A stretch of 64,000 bases of DNA from Pseudomonadota bacterium (GTDB taxonomy: Bacteria > Pseudomonadota > Gammaproteobacteria > Burkholderiales > JAJZQI01): contig JAJZQI010000010.1 of the NCBI GenBank assembly GCA_021851875.1, forward strand, positions 46,217 through 110,216. The letters run 5' to 3'. Positions 34,136-44,293 of the stretch are shown piece after piece (the first letter of the stretch is position 1; each line of letters opens with the position of its first letter). A model generated the notes under the pieces. It saw only the letters and a list, made by a program, of their open reading frames with translations, ran no database searches and had not been told where the DNA came from. The translations under genes were made by a program, and so were the position numbers.

Positions 34136-35278
34136 GTGGACAAGACAACCGCGCAATCCGTCCAGCTCCGCATTGTTGACCGTATCGCCGACATCCCATC
34201 CACACAATGGGACGCGCTGACCGACGGCAACCCGTTTCTGTCGCATGCGTTCTTGCTGGCATTGGAAGCATCCGGCGCCGCCACGACGGATACGGGCTGG
34301 CAGGCGCAGTTTTTGACCTTGCGGCAGGACGATAAACTGGTGGCAGGCATGCCGCTGTATCTAAAATACCACTCCTACGGCGAGTACGTTTTCGACTGGG
34401 CCTGGGCAAACGCCTATGAACAGCATGGGCTGACCTACTACCCCAAACTGCTGTGCGCCGTGCCGTTCAGCCCCGTCACCGGGCCGCGTGCCCTGGCGGC
34501 AACGGCGGAGTTACGCAAGCAGCTGATCCGCATCGCCTTGCAACTGGCGCAGGAACTGGGCGTCTCCTCACTGCACTGCCTGTTTCCCGGCGAGGCGGAA
34601 GCCCAGGCAATGCAGCAGGCCGGCATGATGCTGCGGCAGGGTGTGCAATTTCACTGGCACAACGCGGACTATGCCGATTTTGACGCTTATCTCGCCTGCA
34701 TGAGCCACGACAAGCGCAAAAAGATCAAGCAGGAACGGCGCAAGGTGAGCGAAGCGGGCATCTCGTTTAGCCGCATCAAGGGCTCCGACATCACCCAGGA
34801 GCAACTGGCCTTTTTCCTGCAATGCTACAACCACACCTACCGCCTGCACCGCTCAACGCCCTACCTGAATATGGACTTTTTTGCTCGACTGAAAGCCGCC
34901 CTGCCGGACAACATCATGCTGGTGCTGGCCATGCGCGGAGGCCGCCCCATCGCCAGCGCGCTCAATATCTACACGCCCGACACCCTGTACGGCCGCTACT
35001 GGGGCGCAGTGGAATACCATCCCGGCCTGCACTTCGACACCTGCTATTACCAGGCCATCGAATTCTGCATCGCAGAAAAAATCCGTCTGTTTGAAGGCGG
35101 CGCGCAGGGAGAACACAAACTGGCACGGGGGTTTCTGCCCACCGTTACCTGGTCCGCCCACTGGCTGGCCCATGCCGAATTCAGCCGGGCGGTGGAACAC
35201 TTTCTGGCCCATGAGACACAGGGGATGGCGCGTTATACGGATGAACTGAACGAGCGCAACCCGTTCAAGCAATCATGA
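34136..35278 (+). CDS. GNAT/FemAB-like protein, DUF482 (peptidoglycan biosynthesis/recognition type)
   Basis: A 380-aa soluble protein of the DUF482 family. Hallmarks are NPFLSHAFLLALEASGAA, PLYLKYHSYGEYVFDWAWA, SHDKRKKIKQERRKV and a C-terminal FEGGAQGEHKLARGFLP with YWGAVEYHPGLHFDTCYY. The fold has two GNAT-like halves related to FemAB, and the family is often labelled 'peptidogalycan biosynthesis/recognition'; the reaction is not known. The start is GTG at 34136 just after higA. The end overlaps the convergent DUF938 gene by 6 nt. Confidence 0.82.
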   Translation: MDKTTAQSVQLRIVDRIADIPSTQWDALTDGNPFLSHAFLLALEASGAATTDTGWQAQFLTLRQDDKLVAGMPLYLKYHSYGEYVFDWAWANAYEQHGLTYYPKLLCAVPFSPVTGPRALAATAELRKQLIRIALQLAQELGVSSLHCLFPGEAEAQAMQQAGMMLRQGVQFHWHNADYADFDAYLACMSHDKRKKIKQERRKVSEAGISFSRIKGSDITQEQLAFFLQCYNHTYRLHRSTPYLNMDFFARLKAALPDNIMLVLAMRGGRPIASALNIYTPDTLYGRYWGAVEYHPGLHFDTCYYQAIEFCIAEKIRLFEGGAQGEHKLARGFLPTVTWSAHWLAHAEFSRAVEHFLAHETQGMARYTDELNERNPFKQS

Positions 35279-35866
35279 CCCCCTGCGCCACACCAGCAAG
35301 CGGTTGTTGGCCGGCATGGCGATGTCGTCCTGCAACTGCAAACCCTGCTGCGCAGCCAGCTCGCAGATGGCCTCGAAATCGCGGATACCGCTTTGCGGAT
35401 CGCGGTTTTTCAGCCACTGCTCGAAGCGGGCATTGCTGTCCGAAGTGAACGCCCCGTTGTAATTGAACGGACCGTACAGCGCCAGCACGCCGCCTTCCGC
35501 CAGCACCTGACCGATGCCGGCGAACATGCTCTGCACCGCCGGCCAGGAGACGATATGCGCGGTGTTGGCATTGAATACCGCATCTACCGTTGCAACCGGC
35601 CAGTTCGACTCATTCACATCCAGATGCACCGGCGGCAGCACATTGGCCAAAGCGGCTTCATCGAGCCAGGCATGAATGCCCGCATGATTGGCCGCCAACT
35701 CGCTGGTTTGCCAGTGCAGATGCGGCATGGCCCGGCCGAAATGCACCGCGTGCTGACCCGTGCCGCTGGCGATTTCCAGCACGCGTTCGCGATCTGCAAA
35801 CAGGGGCAACAGCTGTTCCAGTATCGGGTCCTGATTACGCAGGCAGGATTCGGAAGTAGGACGCAC
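35273..35866 (-). CDS. DUF938-family SAM-dependent methyltransferase
   Basis: A 197-aa class I methyltransferase-like protein. SCLRNQDPILEQLLPLF opens the family, motif I is VLEIASGTGQHAVHF, and DAVFNANTAHIVSWPAVQSMF and LALYGPFNYNGAFTSDSN are characteristic. Its substrate is unknown. The start codon is GTG at 35866. It converges on the DUF482 gene with a 6-nt overlap at the 3' ends. Confidence 0.85.
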   Translation of the reverse strand: MRPTSESCLRNQDPILEQLLPLFADRERVLEIASGTGQHAVHFGRAMPHLHWQTSELAANHAGIHAWLDEAALANVLPPVHLDVNESNWPVATVDAVFNANTAHIVSWPAVQSMFAGIGQVLAEGGVLALYGPFNYNGAFTSDSNARFEQWLKNRDPQSGIRDFEAICELAAQQGLQLQDDIAMPANNRLLVWRRGS

Positions 35867-35930
35867 GACTTATCGCCAATTATAAATAAAGAAAAACGCG
35901 ATGCTTCACAGCGCCACGTTTATCATAATA

Positions 35931-37931
35931 CTAAACCCTGAAACGGCTCAATTGGCTGCGCAACCCGCTTGCCAGGCTCTCCAGCTGCATGGCTGCTGCG
36001 CCGGTATCGTTAACCGCTGCATTGTTTTCATCCGCCATTCCCGCAATCTGTTCAACGTGCTGCGCAATTTCATGGCTGGCTGTGCTTTGTTCCTGCATGG
36101 CTCCGGCAATTTCACTGATCTTACCCAGTGTTTGCCGGGCAGCATCGTTGATCGACTCCAGTGCGACAGCAGCCTGGCTGGCCAATTCCACCCCCTGCCC
36201 GACCTGTTTGCTGCCTGCCTGCATACTGTTCACAGCCGAGTTCATATCCGACTGAATAATGCCGATCATACCGCTGATTTCAGCTGTTGCTTTGCTGGTA
36301 CGTTCGGCCAGTTTGCGTACTTCATCGGCCACCACGGCGAAGCCGCGCCCTTGTTCACCTGCTCTGGCCGCCTCAATGGCCGCATTAAGCGCCAGCAAGT
36401 TTGTCTGCTCAGCAATGTCTTTGATGACCTGCACGATATTGCTGATCCGATTGGATGTTTCCCCCAATTCGGTCACCTTGCCGGCCGAAGCCACGACCAT
36501 GTCGGCAATCTGGCGGATTTCATTTGAAGCGCTGTTGACAACTTGCGCCCCTTCACGCGAGTACTCGCTGGTTTGGGTGGACAAGGTTTCGGTATCGCGC
36601 ACACTGTCACCCACCATATTGATGCTGACGGTCAGCTGCTCGATTGCAGCTGCCGTAGCCGAGGCTGCTTCGCTTTGACGATGCGAGCCCTGCTCCACGG
36701 TACGCGCATTTTGCAGCAGACGCGCAGCCGCCATGTTCAACTCGTCCACCGAACCGGAAACCTCGTTAATCAGTGTGCCAATCTGGCTTGCCATGGCATT
36801 GAAGCCGGCGCCCAGCATGCCAATTTCATCCTGCCCGGTATATTTGCAGCGCACGGTGAAATCGCCCTGCCCAACCTGCGTGACATTCGTCACCATGTCC
36901 GACAATGGCCGTAACTTGCGCTGAACCAGCACATAGAAAAACACTGTGGTAAAAATCAATGCCAGCAGACCGATCACCAGCAATGTGTTGCGCAAGCGGA
37001 CCGCACCCCGGTTAAACTCAGCGCCATCCGCCGCAGCAACGATGACCCACTCCCAGCCGGGTACTGTTGTATAAGCCGCGATTTTGCTTCCGTTGCCACT
37101 GGTGTACTCCAGCACGCCTTCCTTATTGCGCGACATGATCTTGTAGTGTTCATCGGCATCGGCAGACAACACATTCGCATGCGCGCGGTGAGGATGAATC
37201 AACATCATCCCCTTATTCTTTCCATCCTTGTTATCGAAGATGTAGAAATAACCTTTTTCGCCGATTTTATTGCTCTTGATCTGCTCCATAATATTCTGCA
37301 GCGTCGTCGTGTAATCGGTCGCAACGAAGACAATACCGACCACCTCACCCTGACCATTCTTGATAGGCGAATATTGCGTCATGTAATCGCGCCCGAACAG
37401 GCGCGCCTTGCCGCGATAGGTTTGCCCCGCCATGATGGGCTTGTAGGCGGGACTTTCCTTCCCCAGAAAAGTACCGAACGCGCGCGACCCGTCTTCCTTT
37501 TTAAGCGAGGTGGTCACGCGCAGGAAATCATCACCTGATCGGACGAAAATCGTCGCCACCCCGCCGGACATGGCACTCAACTGGTCGACTTCGGCGAACT
37601 CCTGATTGAGCACCTTATCACCCGATTTGGCCACGGCGACCACGTGACCTTTCATTTCCATCGTCTCGCCCTGGTCAATGCTCACCCCATCGGGAAAAAC
37701 CTTATCGAATACGCCCGACAGGCGCTCAACGTCGACCTGTAACGAAGCGTTCAATGCCTCGATCTGATGTTGTACCAAGTGAGCCTCGGCAGTTAGCGAA
37801 TCCATTGCGTTCTGCTTGATCACCGCGCTCGACTGGAAATAAACGACAGCGGTAAACACAGTCAGAATGGCGGCGAACACGAACAAACCCAATGCCGCCA
37901 ATTGCGTGGATATTCGGGTAAATGACATCAT
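35931..37931 (-). CDS. Methyl-accepting chemotaxis protein
   Basis: A 666-aa chemoreceptor. TM1 is near residues 8-32 (LAALGLFVFAAILTVFTAVV). A periplasmic Cache-type sensor follows (about 35-305; FLGKESPAYKPIMAGQTYRG, GYFYIFDNKDGKNKGMMLIH). TM2 is LLVIGLLALIFTTVFFYVLV, then a HAMP linker and a long coiled signalling domain. The CheA/CheW tip is IAEQTNLLALNAAIEAARAG, next to EQGRGFAVVADEVRKLAERT. The start at 37931 is favoured by AGGAAA 8 nt upstream. No che genes are adjacent and the ligand is unknown. Confidence 0.92.
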   Translation of the reverse strand: MMSFTRISTQLAALGLFVFAAILTVFTAVVYFQSSAVIKQNAMDSLTAEAHLVQHQIEALNASLQVDVERLSGVFDKVFPDGVSIDQGETMEMKGHVVAVAKSGDKVLNQEFAEVDQLSAMSGGVATIFVRSGDDFLRVTTSLKKEDGSRAFGTFLGKESPAYKPIMAGQTYRGKARLFGRDYMTQYSPIKNGQGEVVGIVFVATDYTTTLQNIMEQIKSNKIGEKGYFYIFDNKDGKNKGMMLIHPHRAHANVLSADADEHYKIMSRNKEGVLEYTSGNGSKIAAYTTVPGWEWVIVAAADGAEFNRGAVRLRNTLLVIGLLALIFTTVFFYVLVQRKLRPLSDMVTNVTQVGQGDFTVRCKYTGQDEIGMLGAGFNAMASQIGTLINEVSGSVDELNMAAARLLQNARTVEQGSHRQSEAASATAAAIEQLTVSINMVGDSVRDTETLSTQTSEYSREGAQVVNSASNEIRQIADMVVASAGKVTELGETSNRISNIVQVIKDIAEQTNLLALNAAIEAARAGEQGRGFAVVADEVRKLAERTSKATAEISGMIGIIQSDMNSAVNSMQAGSKQVGQGVELASQAAVALESINDAARQTLGKISEIAGAMQEQSTASHEIAQHVEQIAGMADENNAAVNDTGAAAMQLESLASGLRSQLSRFRV

Positions 37932-38044
37932 TAATAATTTCCTGAAAAACAATTAAACAATAAACTTAAGTATAAACAATAATTAAGACGGTTTAACTTG
38001 TTTAAATATAGCACAAACCGACGCCGGCGCTTTTTTGACAGGGA

Positions 38045-38794
38045 TCATACCGGATTGGCAATATCGACGAAGCGGTGATCCAGGCCGAATTGTTCCGCCA
38101 GATGCGCTCCCAGCGCCTGCACGCCGAATTTTTCCGTCGCATGGTGCCCGGCCGCCAGATAGGCCACGCCCGTTTCTGCCGCGATATGGGCATTCTGTTC
38201 CGACACCTCGCCGCTGATATAGGCATCCACACCGCGCAAGGCCGCCTCGTAGTGCATGCCCTGGGCGCCGCCGCTGCACCAGGCGATGCGCGTCACTCGT
38301 TTGGCCGGATCGCCCAGCGGCAAGGCGGGACGGCCGAGCGCATTGCCCACGCGTTCGGCCAGTTCAGCCAATGTTGCCGGTTTTCTGAGGCGCCCTTCGG
38401 CAACCAGATTCTGCTCGCCGAACCAGTTGTCGATTTCAGCCTCCAACAGGTAGGCAAGTTGCGCATTGTTGCCCAATTCGGGATGTCCATCGAGGGGCAA
38501 ATGGTATGCCAGCAGATTGATATCGTGTCGCAGCAGGAGCTTGATGCGGCGCTGTTTCATGCCGACCACGCCGGCCGGTTCGCTTTTCCAGAAATAGCCG
38601 TGGTGCACCAGTACCGCGTCGGCCTTGCGATCGACCGCCGCCTCCAGCAGGGCCAGACTGGCCGTCACGCCGCTGACAATACGGCGAACCTCGCCTTTGC
38701 CTTCAACCTGCAAGCCGTTGGGGGCGTAATCCCGGTAGCGCTCGACAGCCAGCAGTTGTTGGGTATAATCAAGCAGTTCCTGAAGCTTTACCAT
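38045..38794 (-). CDS. Nif3-like dinuclear metal-centre protein
   Basis: A 249-aa member of the NIF3/YbgI family (toroid hexamers with a di-metal site). LVHHGYFWK, NLLAYHLPLDGHPELGNNAQLA, AWCSGGAQGM, GEVSEQNAH and AAGHHATEKFG carry the conserved His/Glu ligands. Function is unclear; a GTP cyclohydrolase-like role has been suggested for some members. It is divergent from the DegS/AlgW-type protease with only 32 nt between start codons, so the protease promoter lies inside its 5' coding region. Confidence 0.9.
   Translation of the reverse strand: MVKLQELLDYTQQLLAVERYRDYAPNGLQVEGKGEVRRIVSGVTASLALLEAAVDRKADAVLVHHGYFWKSEPAGVVGMKQRRIKLLLRHDINLLAYHLPLDGHPELGNNAQLAYLLEAEIDNWFGEQNLVAEGRLRKPATLAELAERVGNALGRPALPLGDPAKRVTRIAWCSGGAQGMHYEAALRGVDAYISGEVSEQNAHIAAETGVAYLAAGHHATEKFGVQALGAHLAEQFGLDHRFVDIANPV
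38742..38769 (+). promoter_or_regulatory. Putative promoter of the DegS/AlgW-type protease gene
   Basis: TCGACA (38742-38747) and a perfect TATAAT (38764-38769) are 16 nt apart, inside the 5' end of the divergent Nif3 gene. Transcription would start about 50 nt before the GTG start. Confidence 0.5.
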
Positions 38795-38826
38795 CTATAA
38801 CAAACCTTTTTCCAGAGTCGCCTAAC

Positions 38827-39966
38827 GTGAAGAAACTGTGGTTGATTTTTGCGCAGAGCGCCACCATTGCGCTCGGCGTCATGCTGACCCTTGCCGTCCT
38901 GCAGCCGGACTGGCTCAAAGGCGTGAGCAACAAGGTGGTGGTCGTCAAGGAAAGCGACGAGCCGGCCGCCGGCAACGCCACCCTATCGTATCAGACCGCA
39001 GTACGCAAGGCGGCGCCCGCGGTGGTAAACATTTTTACCGAAAAAACGGTGCGTAAACCGCAAAATCCCTTCATGAACGACCCGCTGTTCCGCCAGTTCT
39101 TCGGCGACCGCTTCCCCGACCAGGTGGAAAAAAACGCCAGCCTCGGTTCCGGCGTGGTGGTCAGCAGCAAAGGCTACATCCTGACCAACCACCACGTGGT
39201 TGAGGGAGCCGACGAAATCCAGGTGGCCTTCTCCAACGGCCAAACTCTGCCCGCCTCCATCGTCGGCTCCGACCCGGACACCGACCTGGCCGTGCTGAAA
39301 GTGGACGCCGACGACCTGCCGTCCATCACTTTCGGCAACTCCGACAAGGCCCAGGTGGGCGACGTCGTGCTCGCCATCGGCGACCCCTTCGGCGTGGGCC
39401 AGACGGTGACCATGGGCATCATCAGCGCTCTCGGGCGCAACCAGCTGGGCATCAACACCTTCGAGGACTTCATTCAGACCGACGCGGCCATCAACCCCGG
39501 CAACTCGGGCGGCGCGCTGATCGATACCGCCGGCAACCTGATCGGCATCAACAGCGCCATTTACTCGAAAAGCGGCGGCTCGCTCGGCATCGGTTTTGCC
39601 ATTCCCGGCAAACTGGCCCAGCAGATCATGGAGCAGATCATCCAGCAGGGCGGCGTAACGCGCGGCTGGCTGGGCGTTGAACTGCAGGACATCACCCCCG
39701 ACCTGGCCGAATCGTTCCAGTTGCCGACGCAACAGGGCGCCATTATTTCCGGCGTTCTGGGCAACGGCCCGGCCGACCGCGCCGGCATCAAGCCGGGCGA
39801 CATTCTGGTCGGCATCGACGGCAGGGAGATCGCCGACGCGAAAACCATGCTGTACCAGATTGCCTCACTCAAACCCGGCCAGAAAGCCGACCTGTCGCTT
39901 TTGCGCGACAGCAAAAAATTGCAGTTGAGCGTCACCATCGGCAAACGGCCGGTCGACAACAAGTAA
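38827..39966 (+). CDS. Membrane-anchored trypsin-like serine protease (DegS/AlgW type)
   Basis: A 379-aa S1C protease with one N-terminal membrane anchor (about 5-25) and a single C-terminal PDZ domain (about 280-370), the DegS/AlgW layout rather than the two-PDZ DegP. The triad is His123 (TNHHVV), Asp153 (DTDLAVLKV) and Ser227 (NPGNSGGA). In related bacteria it cleaves the anti-sigma factor RseA/MucA on envelope stress. The start is GTG at 38827. A strong terminator follows the stop codon. Confidence 0.92.
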   Translation: MKKLWLIFAQSATIALGVMLTLAVLQPDWLKGVSNKVVVVKESDEPAAGNATLSYQTAVRKAAPAVVNIFTEKTVRKPQNPFMNDPLFRQFFGDRFPDQVEKNASLGSGVVVSSKGYILTNHHVVEGADEIQVAFSNGQTLPASIVGSDPDTDLAVLKVDADDLPSITFGNSDKAQVGDVVLAIGDPFGVGQTVTMGIISALGRNQLGINTFEDFIQTDAAINPGNSGGALIDTAGNLIGINSAIYSKSGGSLGIGFAIPGKLAQQIMEQIIQQGGVTRGWLGVELQDITPDLAESFQLPTQQGAIISGVLGNGPADRAGIKPGDILVGIDGREIADAKTMLYQIASLKPGQKADLSLLRDSKKLQLSVTIGKRPVDNK

Positions 39967-39992
39967 AAAACGCGGCCTGGGCCGCGTTTTTT
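39965..39992. terminator. Bidirectional terminator
   Basis: AAAAAA, a CGCGGC / GCCGCG stem with a CTGG loop, then TTTTTT. It serves the protease gene on the + strand and the convergent decarboxylase gene on the minus strand. Confidence 0.85.
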
Positions 39993-40014
39993 ACTGCCGC
40001 AAACCTACTCTTGC

Positions 40015-42258
40015 CTATTGCACCACGCAGTCGACGAAGTAGGCGCTCGAACCGTCCTGATCTTCCCGCACCAGACCATGGATATCGGTCTCGAAACCGG
40101 GGAATTTCTCATTGAATTCGCGGGCGAACTTCAGGTAACGCACAATGGTGTCATTGAAACGCTCGCCCGGAATCAGCAGCGGAATACCCGGCGGGTAGGG
40201 CGTCAGCAGCACGCTGGTCACGCGGCCGGTCAGCTCGTCCACCGGCACGCGCTCAATGTTGCGGTGCGCCATCTTGGCGAACGCATCGGCCGGTTTCATG
40301 GCCGGCTCCATCGGCGACAGATACATCTCGGTAGTCAGGCGCGCCACGTCATTGGCCTTGTAATAGCCGTGGATGGCATCGCACAGGTCGCGCAGCCCCA
40401 CCCGCTCGTATTTCGGGTGCTGCGCCACAAAATCCGGCAGCACGCGCCACAGCGGCTGGTTGCGGTCGTATTCGTCCTTGAACTGCTGCAGCGCGGTCAG
40501 CATGGTGTTCCAGCGGCCCTTGGTAATGCCGATGGTGAACATGATGAAGAACGAGTACAAACCGGTTTTTTCCACGATCACGCCGTGTTCGGCCAGGTAT
40601 TTGGTCACAATGGCGGCCGGAATCCCCTGGTCGGCGAAATCGCCGCCCACGTCCAGCCCCGGGGTGATGATGGTCGACTTGATCGGATCAAGCATGTTGA
40701 AGCCCGACGACAGATCGCCGAAACCGTGCCAGCGTTCGTTGGCGCGCAGCACCCAGGCGTCGCGCTCGCCGACGCCCTCGTCGGCCAGCTCATCCGGCCC
40801 CCACACCTTGAACCACCAGGAATCGCCGAATTCCTCGTCCACCTTGCGCATGGCGCGGCGGAAATCCAGCGCTTCCAGAATCGACTCCTCCACCAGCGCG
40901 GTGCCGCCCGGCGGCTCCATCATCGACGCGGCCACGTCGCAGGAGGCGATAATGGCGTACTGCGGCGAGGTGGACATGTGCATGAGGAAAGCCTCGTTGA
41001 ACATATCGCGGTCGAGTTTGCGGGTTTCCGAATCCTGCACCAGAATCTGCGACGCCTGCGACAGGCCGGCCAGCAGCTTGTGGGTGGACTGGGTGGAGAA
41101 AATGGTCGACGCGCTCGGCCGCGGACGGTCGCGGCCGATGGCGTGCATGTTTTTGTAGTAGCTGTGGAAGGTGGCGTGCGGCAGCCAGGCTTCGTCGAAA
41201 TGCAGGGTGTCGATCTTGCCGTCCAGCATTTCCTTGATGGTTTCCACGTTGTACAACACACCGTCGTAGGTGCTCTGGGTAATCGTCAGTACGCGCGGCT
41301 TGACGCTCTTGTCGGTGATGAAGGGGTTGGCTTCGATCTTTTTGCGGATGTTTTCCCACTCGAATTCCGACTTGGGAATCGGCCCGATGATGCCGAAATG
41401 ATTGCGGGTCGGCGTCAGAAACACCGGCACCGCACCGGTCATGATGATCGCGTGCAGAATCGACTTGTGGCAGTTGCGGTCCACCACCACCACGTCGCCC
41501 GGCGCCACGGTGGAGTGCCAGACGATCTTGTTGGAGGTCGAGGTGCCGTTGGTGACGAAGAACAGGTGGTCGGCATTGAAAATACGCGCCGCATTGCGCT
41601 CGGAGGCCGCCACCGGACCGGTGTGATCCAACAACTGCCCCAACTCCTCCACCGCGTTACACACGTCGGCGCGCAGCAGGTTCTCGCCGAAGAACTGGTG
41701 GAACATCTGCCCGATGGGACTTTTGAGGAAGGCCACGCCGCCGGAGTGCCCAGGGCAGTGCCAGGAGTAGGAGCCGTCCGCGGCGTAATGCGTCAGCGCG
41801 CGGAAGAACGGCGGCGGCAGGGAATCCAGATAGGCCTTCGCCTCGCGTACAACATAGCGGGCGATGAACTCCGGCGTATCCTCGAACATGTGGATGAAGC
41901 CGTGCAGCTCCTTCAGCACATCGTTGGGAATATGGCGCGAGGTGCGGGTTTCGCCATAGAGGAAAATGGGAATATCGGAATTGCGGAAACGGATTTCCTC
42001 CACGAAGGAACGCACCTGCGCCACGGCCTTTTCCGCCAGCTCCGGCGTACTGAACTCCTCGTCGTCGATCGACAGGATAAAGGTCGAAGCACGGCTTTGC
42101 TGCTGGGCAAAGGAAGACAGGTCGCCATAGCTGGTGGCGCCCAGCACTTCCATGCCTTCTTCTTCAATGGCCTTGGCCAATGCACGGATACCGATGCCAC
42201 TGGCGTTTTCGGAACGGAAATCTTCGTCAATGATGACGACCGGGAAACGGAAGCGCAT
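40015..42258 (-). CDS. Orn/Lys/Arg decarboxylase (fold type I, PLP)
   Basis: A 747-aa PLP-dependent decarboxylase of the inducible arginine/lysine/ornithine type. It has an N-terminal response-regulator-like wing domain (FPVVIIDEDFRSENASGIGI). The PLP domain has YSWHCPGHSGGVAFLKSPIG, FDEAWLPHATFHSYY and the lysine motif STHKLLAGLSQ. The C-terminal domain has PYPPGIPLLIPGE. Length is close to AdiA/CadA. Which amino acid it uses cannot be read with confidence. No antiporter gene is adjacent, so an acid-resistance pair is not evident. Confidence 0.9.
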   Translation of the reverse strand: MRFRFPVVIIDEDFRSENASGIGIRALAKAIEEEGMEVLGATSYGDLSSFAQQQSRASTFILSIDDEEFSTPELAEKAVAQVRSFVEEIRFRNSDIPIFLYGETRTSRHIPNDVLKELHGFIHMFEDTPEFIARYVVREAKAYLDSLPPPFFRALTHYAADGSYSWHCPGHSGGVAFLKSPIGQMFHQFFGENLLRADVCNAVEELGQLLDHTGPVAASERNAARIFNADHLFFVTNGTSTSNKIVWHSTVAPGDVVVVDRNCHKSILHAIIMTGAVPVFLTPTRNHFGIIGPIPKSEFEWENIRKKIEANPFITDKSVKPRVLTITQSTYDGVLYNVETIKEMLDGKIDTLHFDEAWLPHATFHSYYKNMHAIGRDRPRPSASTIFSTQSTHKLLAGLSQASQILVQDSETRKLDRDMFNEAFLMHMSTSPQYAIIASCDVAASMMEPPGGTALVEESILEALDFRRAMRKVDEEFGDSWWFKVWGPDELADEGVGERDAWVLRANERWHGFGDLSSGFNMLDPIKSTIITPGLDVGGDFADQGIPAAIVTKYLAEHGVIVEKTGLYSFFIMFTIGITKGRWNTMLTALQQFKDEYDRNQPLWRVLPDFVAQHPKYERVGLRDLCDAIHGYYKANDVARLTTEMYLSPMEPAMKPADAFAKMAHRNIERVPVDELTGRVTSVLLTPYPPGIPLLIPGERFNDTIVRYLKFAREFNEKFPGFETDIHGLVREDQDGSSAYFVDCVVQ

Positions 42259-42323
42259 GTTTCTCCCTAAACAAGAACGGGGTAACGGTAAAAGTATGGC
42301 AGCAAATTATTGCCGCCACATGA

Positions 42324-42890
42324 TTAAATTTTCGGCAAGGTCACGCCATGCTGACCCTGGTACTTGCCGCCGCGATCCTTGTACGAGGTTTCGCACATCT
42401 CATCGGACTCGAAGAACAGCACCTGCGCCACACCTTCATTGGCGTAGATCTTGGCGGGCAGGGGCGTGGTATTGGAAAACTCCAGGGTCACGTAGCCTTC
42501 CCATTCCGGCTCAAACGGCGTGACGTTGACGATGATGCCGCAGCGGGCATAGGTGGACTTGCCCAGACAGACAGTCAGCACGCTGCGCGGAATACGGAAA
42601 TATTCCACCGTGCGGGCCAGCGCAAAGGAATTGGGCGGAATAATGCACGATGCGCCATGAAATTCGACAAAGGAATTGGGGTCGAAATTCTTCGGGTCGA
42701 CAATGGTCGAATTGATGTTGGTAAACACCTTGAACTCGTTGGCGCAGCGGATATCGTAGCCGTAGCTCGACGTGCCGTAGGAGACGATTTTCTGGCCGTT
42801 CACCTCACGAATCAGGTTGGGTTCGAACGGCTCGATCATGCCGTGCTGCTCCGCCATACGGCGGATCCACTTGTCGGATTTAATGCTCAT
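42324..42890 (-). CDS. dcd: dCTP deaminase
   Basis: Converts dCTP to dUTP for thymidylate synthesis; cytoplasmic trimer. The 188-aa sequence has [18 protein letters not shown], the [14 protein letters not shown] stretch, [20 protein letters not shown] and the catalytic Glu region [11 protein letters not shown]. The C-terminus [12 protein letters not shown] is standard. The decarboxylase gene follows 65 nt downstream and mrp lies upstream, separated by a low-complexity block. Confidence 0.96.
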   Translation of the reverse strand: MSIKSDKWIRRMAEQHGMIEPFEPNLIREVNGQKIVSYGTSSYGYDIRCANEFKVFTNINSTIVDPKNFDPNSFVEFHGASCIIPPNSFALARTVEYFRIPRSVLTVCLGKSTYARCGIIVNVTPFEPEWEGYVTLEFSNTTPLPAKIYANEGVAQVLFFESDEMCETSYKDRGGKYQGQHGVTLPKI

Positions 42891-42896
42891 GCTTTT

Positions 42897-43042
42897 TGGG
42901 GAAGTGGGACATGGGGAGTGGGAAGCGGGACGTAGAAAGCGGGTAATGAGAAGTGGCGAGTGGGAAACCCCACCCCTACTTCCTGCTCCCTGCTCCCTGC
43001 TCCCTGCCCCCGACTCCCTAACTTCCCGCTCCCCACTCCCCC
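42897..43042. repeat. Low-complexity purine-rich / pyrimidine-rich inverted block
   Basis: About 70 nt of G/A-rich sequence built from variants of GGGAGTG / GGGAAGC is followed by about 75 nt of C/T-rich sequence including three tandem CTGCTCC units. The two halves are roughly complementary, so the block could fold or form unusual DNA structures. The same layout (GGGTAGT units facing CCCTACT units) recurs at the right end of the window. Confidence 0.75.
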
Positions 43043-44131
43043 TTAGGTATTCTGAATCACGATGCTGGGGAACTTGGAGGAGTGATCCACCGCCAGTTCG
43101 GCCACTTTCACCGCCAGACGGCGGGCAATTTCCTTGTAAATCTCGCTGATACGGCTGTTCGGATCCGCCACCACGGTCGGCTTGCCGGAATCGGCCTGCT
43201 CGCGGATGTGAATATCCAGCGGCAGCGCGCCGAGGAATTCCACATCGTAATCCTTGCCCATGCGCTCGCCGCCGCCTTCACCGAAGATATGCTCTTCATG
43301 ACCGCATTTGGAGCAGATATGGATGCTCATGTTTTCGATCACGCCCATGATAGGAATGCCGACCTTCTCGAACATCTTCAGACCCTTGCGGGCATCGATC
43401 AAGGCGATGTCCTGCGGCGTGGTCACGATCACCGCACCGGTCACCGGCACACGCTGCGCCAGGGTGAGTTGAATGTCGCCGGTGCCCGGCGGCATGTCGA
43501 TCACCAGATAGTCCAGTTCACGCCAGCGGGTGTCGTTCAGCAGCTGCTCCAGCGCCTGGGTCACCATCGGGCCGCGCCATACCATGGGCGTATCGGTATC
43601 GATCAGAAAGCCGATCGACATGGCCTGCAGGCCGTATCCTTCCATCGGCTCCAGGCTCTTGCCGTCACGCGAGTCCGGCTTGCCGCTGATGCCCAGCATG
43701 GTCGGCTGGGACGGTCCGTAGATATCGGCATCCAGCATGCCCACCTTGGCGCCTTCGGCCGCCAGCGCCAGCGCCAGGTTGACCGCGGTGGTCGACTTGC
43801 CCACGCCGCCCTTGCCGGAGGAGACGGCGATAATGTTCTTTACGCCGGGAATCAGTTTGACGCCGCGCTGCGCGGTATGCGCCACGATCTTGAAACTGAC
43901 ATTCACATCAATGCTGCCGATGCCGGGAATGGTTTTAAGCGCATCGACCACCTGCTGACGAATGGCTTCCAGCACGCTGTTGGCCGGATAGGGCAGCACG
44001 ATATCCAGGCTGACGTTATTGCCGTCGATCCTGATGCTGCGGACGGACTTTGTCGTCACAAAATCCTTGTGTGTATTCGGGTCGATCGCCCCTTTCAGCG
44101 CAGTTTGAACCTGCAGTTCGGAAACAGCCAT
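43043..44131 (-). CDS. mrp: Iron-sulfur cluster carrier protein Mrp/ApbC
   Basis: P-loop ATPase that carries [4Fe-4S] clusters to apo-proteins. The 362-aa protein has an N-terminal MIP18/DUF59 domain (about 1-90). The ParA-like ATPase follows with deviant Walker [25 protein letters not shown] and [14 protein letters not shown]. The cluster-binding CSKCGHEEH (C-x-x-C) is present. The ATG at 44131 ([13 protein letters not shown]) is chosen because GGGG lies 7-8 nt upstream; the longer ORF start at 44167 is rejected. Confidence 0.94.
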   Translation of the reverse strand: MAVSELQVQTALKGAIDPNTHKDFVTTKSVRSIRIDGNNVSLDIVLPYPANSVLEAIRQQVVDALKTIPGIGSIDVNVSFKIVAHTAQRGVKLIPGVKNIIAVSSGKGGVGKSTTAVNLALALAAEGAKVGMLDADIYGPSQPTMLGISGKPDSRDGKSLEPMEGYGLQAMSIGFLIDTDTPMVWRGPMVTQALEQLLNDTRWRELDYLVIDMPPGTGDIQLTLAQRVPVTGAVIVTTPQDIALIDARKGLKMFEKVGIPIMGVIENMSIHICSKCGHEEHIFGEGGGERMGKDYDVEFLGALPLDIHIREQADSGKPTVVADPNSRISEIYKEIARRLAVKVAELAVDHSSKFPSIVIQNT

Positions 44132-44293
44132 GCTTATACCCCAAACGTCTAATTCACCAAATGGCAAAGTTTAAACCAAACGGGCAGGCATGAACATAAC
44201 GATGCACGGACGGCATTGCATCCGCCCGGCAACTGCAGAATAATGTAGCAAGTATTCAACACTCTGCCGGAAGATTCGGAATTTCGGGATGTA

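Noticed and set aside
40018..42270. A 750-aa + strand ORF opposite the decarboxylase
   Set aside because: Antisense shadow with no motifs and a composition typical of reverse-frame GC-rich coding DNA; the minus-strand decarboxylase is full length with its PLP lysine.
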